DNA of 64,000 nucleotides from Loripinus fragilis (GCA_964019695.1 OZ026525.1:86190279-86254278), one strand, 5' to 3'. Shown: positions 31,196-41,915, counted from the stretch's first letter. Notes: generated by a model from the sequence alone, not told the origin. A program made the numbers and translations.

Positions 31196-31725
31196 TCAAA
31201 GAATGGCCAGAAAAGTCTTATGGAGAAAACTATTCTGTATACCATGCAGATAATGCAGCTGGTCAAAACAAACACAAGACCATGCTTCATTATCTGTCAT
31301 GGCGCTGTTTCAAATGACTAAATACAGAAATTAGTCTTCATTTTATGACTGCTGGTCACACTAAATGAATATGAGATGCATGTTTTGACTTATATGACTA
31401 AGATATATGCGAAGCGAATCACAATGTTTACAACATCTTGCCTCGGTTGTCAACAGTTCTTCTTCATTAGTAATGAAGCGATTTGTCCACCATTTATATT
31501 TGTGAGAGATTCTCCGACTGCGGAAGAGGAGAGAATTTCATTAATAAAGCCAAATGTAGATTTGAATTATCTATTAACCAGCATGCCAAATATTTTCAAT
31601 TCAGGCGGACTAAGTGAAGAGAGAAAGTTATATTCAGTTATACAAACATGTACGGCCATTCTGCAGTGATAAGTTTAAAGACCTAACTTGCCTACCTGTC
31701 TATTAATATAGCATTTTCAAAGGTG
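31196..31725 (+). pseudogene. Decayed transposase-like gene (HADN-x-x-GQNK family)
   Basis: The first open part reads EWPEKSYGENYSVYHADNAA and continues GQNKHKTMLHYLSWRCFK, then TGA, then LNTEISLHFMTAGHTK. After degraded sequence a second part reads GLSEERKLY and ends, after a frameshift, FKDLTCLPVY and a stop. The HADNxxGQNK...GHTK arrangement recurs in uncharacterised transposase-like proteins of invertebrates (recalled, possibly those annotated DUF7869). The Asp-Asn and later polar residues may belong to an RNase H-like catalytic core; this is inference. Two stops and at least one frameshift make it non-functional. It sits centrally in the 28897-33416 element and is probably its own transposase. 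Confidence 0.6.
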
Positions 31726-32039
31726 TGCAATTGTAAGGAATTTAATTTGTTCATTTCCTACACATATTACCAAAATAGAGCTATACCTCAAATGATTTGT
31801 GTACTTTATATTTTGAAATTGGTGTCTGTTTATTCTTGAAAGTATGCCTAATACTTAATTGCATCTGGATAGCGGTACCGCACTTATGGATTGAAGGGCC
31901 CCTCAACATACACGCTAACCAGCCTTAAGGTAATTTTGGTCCTTTGCTTATCACGTTTTTGGCTGGAAAAACGGTCAGCGTGTGAATATTTTGTTGTTTT
32001 CGCTCATGACCATCACATATTTTCTCTAAAATTATTACA

Positions 32040-33030
32040 AATCGCCACGGAAGCGTAGACAAGCACATGATCTGGGAACTTGTTGCTTCTAGTTACACTG
32101 CTGCTACGATCCTACTCCGACAATGAAGATGTTGCTACGCTTTGTCTACCCTGGTGGCGCTGCAGCTGCGACCTTGCTACAACCTAGGCGATGGAGCTAC
32201 GCTTTCGTTGCGATTTTGTATCATTTACATATACAATCTGAAGTTCAACTGATTTATGTCTAGCTGAATGTCACCGATAGACGCGCTCAAGTCACTATGC
32301 TTCAGCTGGCCATTATGACCCACAGTCAATTATGTTGGATGATTAGGTCCAGGCAAAACGGGAGCGGAGGGCCACACGGTTCTGGGTCTTTCGATGATTA
32401 TCCGCAGACAGACGGATATAATTTTGGCACTATGACCAACTGGAAGATAGCTCTTAATTCTTCAATAACATGAGCATGAAAACGCTCAGAGGTGGTCCTA
32501 GAATCTAAAATAGCGACACCAACTTTAGGACAGCATTTGAACCAGGCAATGAGTTGACCAGAACGCCAAGAGCGTAGCGGAAGCGTGGCAGAAGCGCCCA
32601 TGTTGACTATGTCTAAATAGCACAGTCGCTGCGGAAGCGCGTTAGTCGTAGCGAGGTCGTAGCAAGAGCGCACAGAGCGTAACAAAATCACGCATAGTGC
32701 AGCAGAAGCGTAGTAGAAGTGTAGCTGCATCGCGGATGAATAACTCGGCGATTTCGCCACGATGTGAGGGCGATTGAGCTACGATGCTCACGATGTCGCC
32801 GCGATACAGCTAAGCCCATGAAGATCTTACTGCGATGTGATTACGCTTCCGTTGCGCTTCGAGTCCACGAGGATGTTGCTACGTAAATTTTGAGCAGGTC
32901 AAAACAATCGCTGTGAGGTAGCGATCATGAAGATTATGATGCGCTTCTACTACAAACTGGGCGCTTCTACTGCACCCTTGCCGTTTCCGCTACGATTCTT
33001 GTCGTTTGGGCCAAAATTTCGAATCGTAGC
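32040..33030. repeat. GCTACG/CGTAGC-rich degenerate repeat
   Basis: GCTACG, CGTAGC, GAAGCG and CGCTTC words recur dozens of times on both strands over about 1 kb, with a higher GC and CpG content than the flanks. A 120-codon minus-strand ORF (32398-32760) crosses it but looks like a by-product. It lies inside the large transposon near its right end. Confidence 0.55.
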
Positions 33031-33505
33031 GGAATCACCGTAGTTTAATATAGACTATATTTGGCTTTAAATAACTGACAACAAGAAAAAAATAGACTCG
33101 GTACTCTTCTTAAAATGGTAATATTAAAGAAAGAATTCTCATACTTTGATATATGCAAGGTTATTAGACTTTTCTTTTGTCGTTATAGTAAAATAAGGTT
33201 ACTTTGTTACGTCATTAATAAGGTTACTTTGTAACGTAATTTTATACAGAATCTGAAGAGGGTGCCCATCTATTAATGACGTTTTAACCATTTTATTGGC
33301 GTCATATAACAAAATTAATGTCAGAATTGGACTTTTAACTCATTATAGCTAAAGAAAATGCAAAGAACTAAAATTCCATAAAAATTACGTTAAGCTACCT
33401 TTCTGCGTGACGGTGCTCAATTGAGTTATAGTACAGATAAGGGTCACTCAGCCAAACACCCAACATTAATACCTTATATTTTAACTTAAGACAATTAAAG
33501 TCCAG

Positions 33506-34078
33506 CAGCACCCTAGATAAGCAGCGTATTTGCGTAAATACGCAATTAGAATCATCAAAAAAGCAATTAAAATGAAATGTGTGCGTACCGAAAAGCAATT
33601 CTAACGATCGGTATGCAATTACATGCCATTTCATTGCGTACCATTTGGTCCTTTTCGTTTCCATTCGGCTAATAAACAAATGCCAGTCGGGTATTGATTT
33701 TATTTTTACTAGCGAGCGCGCAATATACTCCAGTTTTATGAAAATATCGGTGCCCAGTCCAGTATTTCGCGGAAAAACAAAAAGATCAAAGTGAAACTTT
33801 GCAAAGTATACACGCTCGGAATGTCAACAAGGGGATGAGATTTGCTTCAGGAACAATAAAATCCGCGAGTCTGATACTTTAGAAAGGCAGATGATCGGAG
33901 AGAATAAATATGCAAGCACATTCCGATGGCTTCATGCAATAAGAAAAGGTTTAATCACAGAAAAAAAAAACGTTGCGTAAAAAATATGAAAATACGCAAT
34001 TGTTTTCACAAGTACGCAATTGAGGATAACCAGGTTGCGTAAGTACCCAATTGACCCAAAAGCTTATCTAGGGCGCTG
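33506..34078. mobile_element. MITE with CAGCRCCCTAGATAAGC ends
   Basis: 573 bp. Left CAGCACCCTAGATAAGC, right GCTTATCTAGGGCGCTG, flanked by GTCCAG (33500-33505 and 34079-34084). The subterminal TTGCGTAAATACGCAATT is repeated inverted near the right end. It is inserted in the same host repeat unit as the large transposon. Confidence 0.9.
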
Positions 34079-34479
34079 GTCCAGGTGACCACAAACAGGA
34101 GTGTCTTTAATTGATTTATAGTACAGATAAGGGTCACTCACCCAACCTTATCTGTAACCTTGCACAAGCCAATTGAGTGATGAGTTCTTTGGCAGGTAAA
34201 AACAGGGTTTTTTTTCTTCTAAAATTCACTTTTTAAATTTGAATGTTTAAAGAATGAGACTTATACCTTGAACTAAGGTAACCTGATAAACTAGAAGAAA
34301 TGAAATATTAAGACAAATAACCTATATTATTGAAATTACCAATCTAAATGTGGAAGGTTGTAAATCATATTTGCCAGTATTTTCCATTATTTGCCATTAT
34401 TTCCCGGTATTTCCCGTTAAATGCCACTGGCATGGCAAATATGCTTATTTGCCGGCATTTTACCAACCTTGTCTGGACA

Positions 34480-35690
34480 CGAGTATTCTACAAATTAGGT
34501 CAGAGGTCAATATCAAAGTGACCCAAAAATGATATGTGAAACTCCGCAATCCAAAGTTTCATCAACACACCAAATTTGGGATTCATACCTTCAATAATAT
34601 AAGGGATATGTTCTGGACATGATTATTTTAAAAACTAGGTCAGAGGTCAAGGTCACAGTGACCAGTAAACGGTACATGACACTCCACCATTCCAAGATGC
34701 ATCCACACACCAAATTTGGGATTCCTATCTCAAATAATATATAAGATATGCTCGCGACACAATAATTATTAAAACTAGGTCAGAGGTCAAGGTCACAGTG
34801 ACCCGAAAATGGTATGTGACACTGGGTCATCCCAAGATGGATATACACACCAAATTTGGAATTCCTACCTCAAAGGAATATGAGAGATATGCTCCGGATA
34901 CGATTATTCTAAAAACGAGGTCAGAGGTCAAGGTCACAGTGACCCAAAAATGGTACATGACACTTTGCTATCCAAAGACAAATCCACACACCAAATTTGG
35001 AATTCCTACCTCAAAGAATATAAGAGATATGCTCTGGACACAATAATTCTTAAAACAAGGTCAGAAGTCAAGGTTACAGTGACCCGAAAATGGTATATGA
35101 CACTTTATCATCCCATGATCCCAAGATGCATTCACACACCGAATTTGGAATACCTATCTCAAAGAATATAGGAGATATGCACAAGACTCAATGCAGTTTC
35201 TAGAAACTAGGTGAGACGTCAAGTTCTAGGTCACAGAGACCCAATTATGGGTCGCAACACTTCATCACCGCAAGATGCATCTACATACCAAATTTGAGAT
35301 TCCTACCTCAAATAATGCAGTTTCTAGAAACTAGGTCAGAGGTCAAGTTCAAGGTCACAGTGACCCAATTATGGTATGCGACACTTTGTCATCCCAAGAT
35401 GCATCTACACACCAAATTTGAGATTCCTACTTCAAATAATATAGGAGATATGCTCCGGACACAATTATTCTAAAAACTAGGTCAGAGGTCAAGGTCACAG
35501 TGACCCAAAAATGGTGCGCGACACTTCACCATCCCAAGATGTAACCACACACCAAATTTGGAATTCCTACCTCAAAGAATATAGGAGATATGCTCCGGAC
35601 ACGAAGCGGGACGGACGGACGGACGGACAGTGCGACTTCTATATATATGCCTCCCTAAGTTCCTTTGGGGGCATAAAAAAACTACAGAGT
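34480..35690 (+). repeat. GTCACAGTGACC tandem repeats, right block, with ACGG microsatellite
   Basis: About eight units of 124-150 bp. The CACCAAATTTG word occurs near 34570, 34710, 34848, 34988, 35137, 35287, 35411 and 35550. It ends in GGGACGGACGGACGGACGG and then ATGCCTCCC...GGGGGCAT. Core repeats followed by an ACGG microsatellite and a short terminal inverted repeat is the layout of bivalve Pearl elements. Confidence 0.8.
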
Positions 35691-35704
35691 CTAAAACTAT
35701 GAAC

Positions 35705-35815
35705 CTTTAGAAGTTCAGGTCTAGGCAAACAGACTGTCTGTCAGTGCAGACAGACCTCTCCAGCAAACAGTGCAGACCAGATCAGACTAATTAGGGCCTT
35801 CACTGTTTGCCATTG
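35705..35815. repeat. Palindromic MITE fragment
   Basis: AGACTGTCTGTCAGTGCAGACAG and AAACAGTGCAGACCAGATCA words in inverted arrangement; related to the cores of MITE families B and H. Confidence 0.5.
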
Positions 35816-35879
35816 TGTCTGTATGTTTTGAGCCATATCTGCAGTACATGATAAAAGTACACTGTTTGATTACAGCAAT

Positions 35880-36065
35880 TTTTCACTTGGGAAAGCATCA
35901 GACTGTTGATCACAAGGTCTCGGGTTTGATTCTCACCTGTGGCAAGATGTTGTGTCCTTAAGCAAGGCACTTATCCCAGTGGCTTAGTACTGGTTAAATC
36001 CAGGAAGCTGTCCTAAAATTACTGAAAATTTGTTAACCGGGACGTAAAGCCTCAGCCAAACAAAT
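35880..36065 (+). repeat. SINE type 1, diverged copy
   Basis: B-box-like GGGTTTGATTCTCA, body TGTCCTTAAGCAAGGCACTT, TTAGTACTGGTTAAATCCAG, and the tail AACCGGGACGTAAAGCCTC with CAAACAAA. Confidence 0.75.
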
Positions 36066-36100
36066 TTTTCTCGTATAAGCATTTTTAGGAATTTTATGAA

Positions 36101-36592
36101 GCGGGCTCTGTCCTGGGGCCCTTATTATTCATATTGTATGTAAATGACTTGCCATCTGAAGTTAGTTCATTCTGTAAGTTATTTGCGGATGATGCCAAAT
36201 TGTATAAAGATCTGCAAAACCTTGAAGACTTTGAAATGATTCAGAATGATATAGATAAATTTTGCCAGTGGACCATTAAGTGGCTTATGTTTTTCAATTT
36301 GGATAAGTGTAAAATTTTGCACATTGGTAAAGATAACCCAAATTTTGACTACCAAATGGAAGATAAAAATGGTAACAGTAGTAACAGTACAAATCTTATT
36401 GTGATAAATTGTGGAAAGGACCTCGGCGTTTATGTCCAAGACAATCTTAAATTTGACAAGCATATTAGCTTAACAGTTAACAGAGCAGACTTGTTGGTCT
36501 TATCCAGCGTGCTTTCTCCTACTTGGATGAAGAAACTTTACTAGTTCTCTACAAAACTCTGATTCAACCAATTTTGGACTATGGTATCATAG
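36101..36592 (+). pseudogene. LINE reverse transcriptase, 5' part of a split copy
   Basis: Opens within the RT motif GSVLGPLLFILYVNDLP, followed by the catalytic LFADDAKLY motif at about 36180. The thumb reads KCKILHIGK and KDLGVYVQDNLKFDKHI. Near 36480-36500 the frame shifts by one base: LVGLIQRAFSYLDEETLLVL is readable only in another frame and ends at LIQPILDYG. The copy is 5'-truncated just before the PQGS block. The remainder of the same gene resumes at 40003, beyond a composite insertion. Confidence 0.9.
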
Positions 36593-36862
36593 GAGTCCCT
36601 GTTTCAGTGACAGACCTGTTTCAGTGACCTTTTGAAAATGAGCTGCCATTTCCAAATGCAATGTTTCATACAAGTCAACATAATTTAGATGTCATAAATA
36701 GCCGTTTGACTTCCTATGGGACTGAAAATCAGTAGTGTACAAACAGGTGTAGTTTGACAGACTTGTAATTTCTATGGCAACCCCATTTTTTTGGCATTTT
36801 TCTTATTACTTTTTTACCCTTTTCCATTTTAGGCCTACAACTTTTGTTAAAAGCAACATCTA

Positions 36863-37200
36863 TAGTGTTTCCCATAAAGAGGAATAGCAGGGGGGAGCAC
36901 CCTGCTGCCCTAAAACTCCCCCCTCCTGCCCTAAAGTTCCCCCCTCCTGCCCTATTTCCATTTTGATATAAAAAATAGTCATATTTTAATTTTACTGTAT
37001 AAAATAACTTTTTTTATCCCAATGAATCCTATACACTACTAGAAGCTATTCTAACCTTTTAACAGACATAAAATCTTTTATCTAACTCGCATTTGAAAAG
37101 TCTGTTTAACAAAAGTGCCCTTTTGTGTGAATTTCACGCATCAAAAGTGCCCTTTCTCTAGCCAGCACCCTGCCCTTTTTTCAGGCTGTGGGAAACACTA
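36863..37200. mobile_element. hAT-like MITE with TAGTGTTTCCCA ends
   Basis: 338 bp with exact inverted ends TAGTGTTTCCCA and TGGGAAACACTA, flanked by ATCTA (36858-36862 and 37201-37205). Subterminal CCTGCCCT repeats. Non-coding. Confidence 0.9.
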
Positions 37201-37379
37201 ATCTAAATGTATTTTCTGCTGTGATATGATTTTCATCTTGTTTTCTATCACTTCACATGCAAAAAGGACTGATCATCTAGATAGTTTGTGAAAGAGACCA
37301 GTTTGAAATATGTGGTGTTCTTATATCTTTTAAATAGATATTTTAGTCAATTGGAAAAATGACTATTAACTTTTTACTT

Positions 37380-37918
37380 CTGAAAGTAAGTAAGGTTGCA
37401 AAGATCAGGAATCGATACAATCAAATACCACACCTGACCCAGGATACCAATGGGAAAGTGACAAACTCACAGAAGACACCACAAACGAGAGCCAAGCGGT
37501 CAGCCCTTTCCCAGCAGGTGACCACGAAGCACATATAAACAGACGCGCACAAAACATAGCAAACACAAGACAGAACAAAAACATAAAAGATCCAAAAAGA
37601 AGTACCGCCTTGGAACGGTCAGTAAAATATTTTACTGGAGGGCTTAAACCGGTTTAACGGCGCCAACCTCACCCTTAATTCAGATGTGGATCAAGACACA
37701 TAGATATTTGGTTTGCATGAAAGACCCCTAACTTATCAATGCATCATCTCCTAAAACAAATATAAATCAAGATATAACAAGGAGATAAAGCAAGGATAAG
37801 GACTCAACAGTAAATTAAACTGAATACCGGAGCAAAAGAAATCCAACAGGTAAACCTCGGTGGGCCCGACAAACAGCCAAAGCATCAGGCCCCTACCATC
37901 TCATCAATAGATAAGTCT
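37380..37918 (-). repeat. F1 3' UTR of the best copy
   Basis: After the stop codon there is a hairpin (GGGGCCTGA...TCGGGCCC around TGCTTTGGCTG), then conserved blocks, ending in GATTCCTGATCTTTGC and CTTACTTAC on the minus strand. This 530-base tail recurs at eight other places in the window. Confidence 0.85.
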
Positions 37919-39622
37919 TTAAGTCGGAACCATCATAGAGTCTGAAGTCTGACCCACCGGCGTGCAATTAAAGAGGAAAGCAAAGTTGCCAACTGTGATT
38001 GGGTTGACTACCAAGCATGCAGTCTGTTGCAATACATTAATGTTATAGCCAATCTTTTTATAATGGGAAATTATTTTAATGAACTGCGCTGAAAAATTAT
38101 TAGAGCCAACAATCTTCTTCAACTTATACACCAAGTCACCATAGAAATCAGGTTCCGAAAGTCCTTGGCGCAAGAGAGATTTAAGTCCAACTTGGAATTT
38201 AGAAATCAAATCAAAGTATCGTCTATAAAATTTTGAAAATGTTTTGCGAAGTTTATGATACCGATAGCCCTGTTTAAGAAGTTTCTGAGTTAACAATTTA
38301 TTGCGGGTGTTGAAGCCAGTAACATAGCTAGATGCTCTAGCAAAACGAATGAGTTGAGAGATATAGACTCCATAGGATGTAGAACGAGGAACATCACCAT
38401 CTAAAAATGGGAAATTGACAATTTCAAAATCAAAGTCGTCACGTTTATCATAAATTTTGGTAGAAACAATATCATTAGAAATTGACAAATGCAAGTCTAA
38501 AAATGCGGCTTCGGTATCAGAAGCATTGGCTTTATTAAGTTGGAGCTCTGAAGGGTATATTTGACTAACCATATTTTCAAAATAAACATTATTAATATTT
38601 AAAATATCGTCCAAATATCTGGAAGTAGTGTTAAACGCATCAATAACATCAGCCTGCTTATCATCAGAAAGAGACATCATAAAGTCCCTTTCATAACAAA
38701 ACAGGAATAAATCTGCAACCAGGGGAGCACAATTAGTGCCCATAGGAATCCCAACTACTTGTCTATAGAGCTTGGTGCCAAATCGAATAAAAATGTTGTC
38801 CAACAAAAAGGTCAGCGCATCACATACATTTTGACACGACCATGCATGATATTTTTTAGGTTTTTCTGAAGTAAAAAATGCATTTCTGTCACTACATGCA
38901 AGGTAAGGAGAGCCTTCTCTCTGGAAGGTTCTTTCAATAAGATCAATAAGTTTATCTTTAATTAAATTATGAGGTAAAGTAGTGTAAAGAGTAGAAAAAT
39001 CATAAGTAGACAAACTGGTCGCATTGAAATCTCTAGCTTTAAGTTTATCTAAAATTTCACCTGAATTTTTAATCGACCAAAATAGGTTTTTACCGGATCT
39101 CTCATATACTTTTTCACAATATTTGATAACATGTTTTTTAACAGCTGTAAGACACGAGGTTAACAATTTAGAAAGTTCTGTTGTCGTACAAGAACTAGAA
39201 TTTGCAATAAATCTTGCTTTATAGGGTTTTTTATGGAGTTTAGGTAACCAGTACAACGTAGGAACTTTGTCTTGATTTTCTTCAGCTTTGACACCAAAAT
39301 GTAGGGCTGTATGACAACCATGCCCATCAACAATCACCCTTTCACTTAAAGAAGGCTGCAGTTTATAGGCATTAGTGTCAACAAGCTCACGCTTAAGAGT
39401 ATTAATATAATACAATCGTCATACAACTACAACATTGTTAGCAGCTTTATCTGCTGGAACCAAAACATAGTTCATATGAAAATCCTGGATGCCTCGTTTA
39501 AGATAAGACTTGCAATAAGATTGCCAATGTCTCCACAATTTAATAAGTAGACATTCAGCATCTTCTTGCATCATTAAGCACAATTTCATGAAATCAATTC
39601 GATTCTTCACATATTTTTGCAC
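37919..39622 (-). pseudogene. F1 Penelope-like reverse transcriptase, best copy (one internal stop)
   Basis: One frame runs from 39628 to 37919, broken only by TGA at 39421-39419. Upstream of it stands VLVPADKAANNVVVV, the DKG/DKA block that precedes the RT core in Penelope-like elements. Downstream: YWLPKLHKKPYKARFI, STYDFSTLYTTLPHNLI (motif A Asp), VVGIPMGTNCAPLVADLFLF (motif B), and RYLDDIL (catalytic DD). A long thumb follows, then the end GQTSDSMMVPT. No GIY-YIG endonuclease follows the RT, so the family either has an N-terminal one (as in Naiads) or lacks it. The copy is truncated at its 5' end (TAA at 39631). Catalytic residues are intact. Confidence 0.85.
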
Positions 39623-40002
39623 GTTATTTTAACCCTACCCTCTTATGCTTTACAGTATGTTTGTGCTATATAACAAGTATCTTAAATGTGAACTTTATTT
39701 CATTATAAAGAAAGACCTTAATTGCTTTAACATGCTTTTGACTGACTGATGTAAATATTTTAAAAATTAAGTGGGGTCACTGAAACAGGTCCCAACCCAA
39801 TTCCGTAAGGAAAAATGGGGAAGGTCAAGATAAACGGTGTCAAATGTTTTGTTTTAATTTTACTGAACACTATTCTATGTCAAACATATTGCATAAAGAT
39901 ATATCTAAAGTGAGCTATACACAAAATTAATTGTTTCCAAGAAGTTTGATAATGTTGCCAAAGTAACCCTTAGGGTCACTGAAACTGGTCGTTCGAGGAT
40001 AG

Positions 40003-40150
40003 TCTCATTTGGTTTCCAACATTTAAAAAAGGATATTAGAGCCATTGAAAATGTACAGAGAAGGATTACTAAGATACTACCTCAGTTATCAAATCTTTTT
40101 TATGAAGAACGATTAAAAGAGCTATCTCTGTCAAGTATCAAGTTAAAACA
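40003..40150 (+). pseudogene. LINE reverse transcriptase, 3' part of the split copy
   Basis: Reads (S)LIWFPTFKK, then after a one-base shift DIRAIENVQRRITKILPQLS and the EERLKELSLSSIK end typical of LINE RT C-termini. It continues the gene that stops at 36592. It is truncated near 40150 at a GGGACCGTCTGTCCC palindrome. Confidence 0.85.
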
Positions 40151-40260
40151 GGGACCGTCTGTCCCTGCTCAAAATTATTGAGGGGGGGGGGGGGCAAGTT
40201 GCATTTGTCTTCAGGTGTCTGCTCGACAAGTTGAGTTCTCTGGCTTATTTCTGTAGTGAC

Positions 40261-40556
40261 AGTGCCATTCCTAACAGCCTCGCTGTTGGGTTAACTCTTT
40301 AGCGACATGGTTAGAGTGGTCGACTGTCACGCAGGAGTTCTGGGTTCGAATCCTGGCGGACCCAGGATATTTTCCCCTTGGAATTACTACACTGGTGGCA
40401 GCGGTAATTCGGTAGCGCCTGAGTTGGCCTCTGGGAGCGGTAGCGGGATCCCCTAGGTTGTGGTTGATGCCCGGCTCTCAGGAAATAAAAGGGGGAAGAG
40501 TGTAGTGCCATTCCTAACAGCCTCGCTGTTGGGTTAACTCTTTAGCGACATGGTTA
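40261..40556 (+). repeat. 53-bp direct repeats flanking a tRNA-like SINE
   Basis: The 53-base segment beginning AGTGCCATTCCTAACAGCCT occurs at 40261-40313 and again at 40504-40556, 243 bases apart and without mismatch. Between them lie a tRNA-Asp-like head and its tail. Confidence 0.9.
40305..40400 (+). repeat. SINE with tRNA-Asp-like head
   Basis: A-box TGGTTAGAGTGG, an anticodon-arm-like CGACTGTCACGCAGG (GTC in the loop position), and B-box GGGTTCGAATCC, then GGATATTTTCCCCTTGGAAT. No CCA-ready acceptor stem pairs with the 5' side, so it is a SINE head and not a working tRNA gene. The second copy is at 44637. Confidence 0.75.
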
Positions 40557-40964
40557 TCTATCTTCCGATACGTCTTAACCCCCGAGGGGGACGTCAGACG
40601 GGTAGATAGGTGTAAGATTACGCCTCCGAATGTCATTTTTGGTTTTGACACATTCTACGGCGTAATATTTATGTGCACATTTTGTTCAAAATTCTAATTG
40701 ATAAGAGTGGACTCAATTTTCACTTCAGTTTATGACGTAACCTTATAAAACTTATATAGAAATGTTCCTTAGATACTTATCTTTACGCCGCTAGGAATGT
40801 TTTTGGAAAAACCTCACCTGATCGGTTTTATTCAACCTCAATCATATGTTTACACATTCTGTGAATGTTTTGAATGGCCGGTCATGATTTTGAGAAAGAG
40901 GTTGTTAGGGATATACTAAATACCGAAATTGTTCTTCCACGAATTTTCAAAGGGCTGCATAACC

Positions 40965-41270
40965 CAATCTACCTACCTACCTACCTACCTACCTACGGGC
41001 CTGACTACCAACAGGTCTACCTACCTATTTACCTACAGGTCTATGTACAAACCTATCTATCTGTACCTTCTTACCTATCTATCTATTCACCTACGTACCT
41101 GGAGGTCTACCTATATACCTACAGTAATATTTACCTTCCTACATACAGATCTACCCACCTACATGCAGGTCTAGATACCTTCTTACAGGTCAACATACCT
41201 ACCTACCCATTCACCCATCCACCTACCTATATACCCACCCACCACCTACCTACCTACCAAATAAGGCATA
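40965..41270 (+). repeat. CTAC tetranucleotide microsatellite, degenerate
   Basis: A pure ACCT/CTAC run at the start (40969-40996), then interrupted CTAC, TATC and CAGGTCTA words to 41270. ORFs across it are repeat artefacts. Confidence 0.9.
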
Positions 41271-41459
41271 TGGAAATATAATATTATGCTGCGTTGCTCT
41301 GTTATATGACTGACATCTGTTACCATTCCATACCTAGCCATCCCTTCTTTATTTATTGCCATGCGTGTTTTAGAAACAGCATTTGTTACTTACAAGCACT
41401 CAGGTGTGTAAGTAATAGTATATCTGCATAAATAGGTATTTGATTGCAGCTAAAGGAAA

Positions 41460-41515
41460 GGTAAAGAATTATCCAAAGATCAGATAGATACAATCAAGTA
41501 CCAGACCTGACGGAG
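41460..41515 (-). repeat. F1 3' terminus, short fragment
   Basis: AGATACAATCAAGTACCAGACCTGAC corresponds to the last ~55 bases of F1 tails in the minus orientation. Confidence 0.55.
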
Positions 41516-41757
41516 ATAAAATGCACTCCAGACCACAGCTAATGCAATACTTACTATATAAGTTATGTAATTTAATAATGTGTGTACAGATTGCGTTAAA
41601 ATTGGGAATAAGCATGATACATACCTGGCATAAATTTATTTTCAATCGATTCAATGATAAATTCAAATCATAGAAAATATAAATATCACGCCATAAGTAA
41701 AAGTCACAAAATCACATAATGGCGCCAATTTTCAAAAGAATATCACAGACAGGCACT

Positions 41758-41915
41758 GGTACAGTTGCAGAATAGTCATCGGCTACCATGGACAAAGACA
41801 CCTGACATTAGTGCTATTGAATATTTATAGAATGAGATAAACCGAAGCTCGGCATAACCAACAACAGCTGCAGCAGTCCTTCATTCAGGAATGGAGCATT
41901 CATACTGACCTACGT
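41758..41915 (+). pseudogene. Tc1/mariner transposase C-terminal remnant
   Basis: Reads LPWTKTPDISAIEYL, a stop, then NEINRSS. This matches the Tc1 block PDLSPIEHLWDE that holds the third acidic residue of the DDE/D triad. QQSFIQEWS in a shifted frame matches the region that follows. Only about 50 codons survive, with one stop and a frameshift. Confidence 0.65.

Larger units (their letters stand above)
28897..33416 (+). mobile_element. 4.5-kb DNA transposon with GCRCCGTCACGC ends
   Basis: Terminal inverted repeats of about 30 bp: GCGCCGTCACGCAAAAAGGG at the left and, inverted, GCACCGTCACGCAGAAAGG at the right, both continuing to GCTTAACGTAAT. The flanks read TTAATTGA at the left and TCAATTGA at the right, i.e. 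at least AATTGA duplicated. The uninterrupted host repeat at 34086-34150 reads CTTTAATTGATTTATAG, which confirms the insertion. It holds a decayed ORF at 31196-31725, a MITE at 29660-30031 and a GCTACG-rich segment. I cannot name the superfamily. Confidence 0.85.
36593..39998. mobile_element. Composite insertion with GTTTCAGTGACC ends, inside the LINE
   Basis: GTTTCAGTGACC-type motifs occur twice at the left (36601, 36618) and, inverted, twice at the right (39775-39786, 39974-39985). ATAG flanks both sides (36589-36592 and 39999-40002). Inside lie a MITE (36863-37200) and a Penelope-like element (37380-39630). The borders are approximate, and whether it is one transposon or two nested ones is unresolved. 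Confidence 0.6.

Noticed and set aside
32398..32760. 120-codon minus-strand ORF as a gene
   Set aside because: It lies wholly in the GCTACG-rich repeat; repeat periodicity explains it better, and no domain is seen.
37919..39415. Host telomerase or single-copy RT gene
   Set aside because: Multiple decayed copies in the window, an internal stop and an element-type 3' tail show it to be a retroelement.
40305..40375. Functional tRNA-Asp gene
   Set aside because: A- and B-boxes and a GTC loop are present, but the acceptor stem does not close, and the same sequence with its tail recurs at 44637, as a SINE would.
40874..41281. 135-codon ORF rich in Tyr, Pro and Thr
   Set aside because: Translation of the CTAC/TATC microsatellite.
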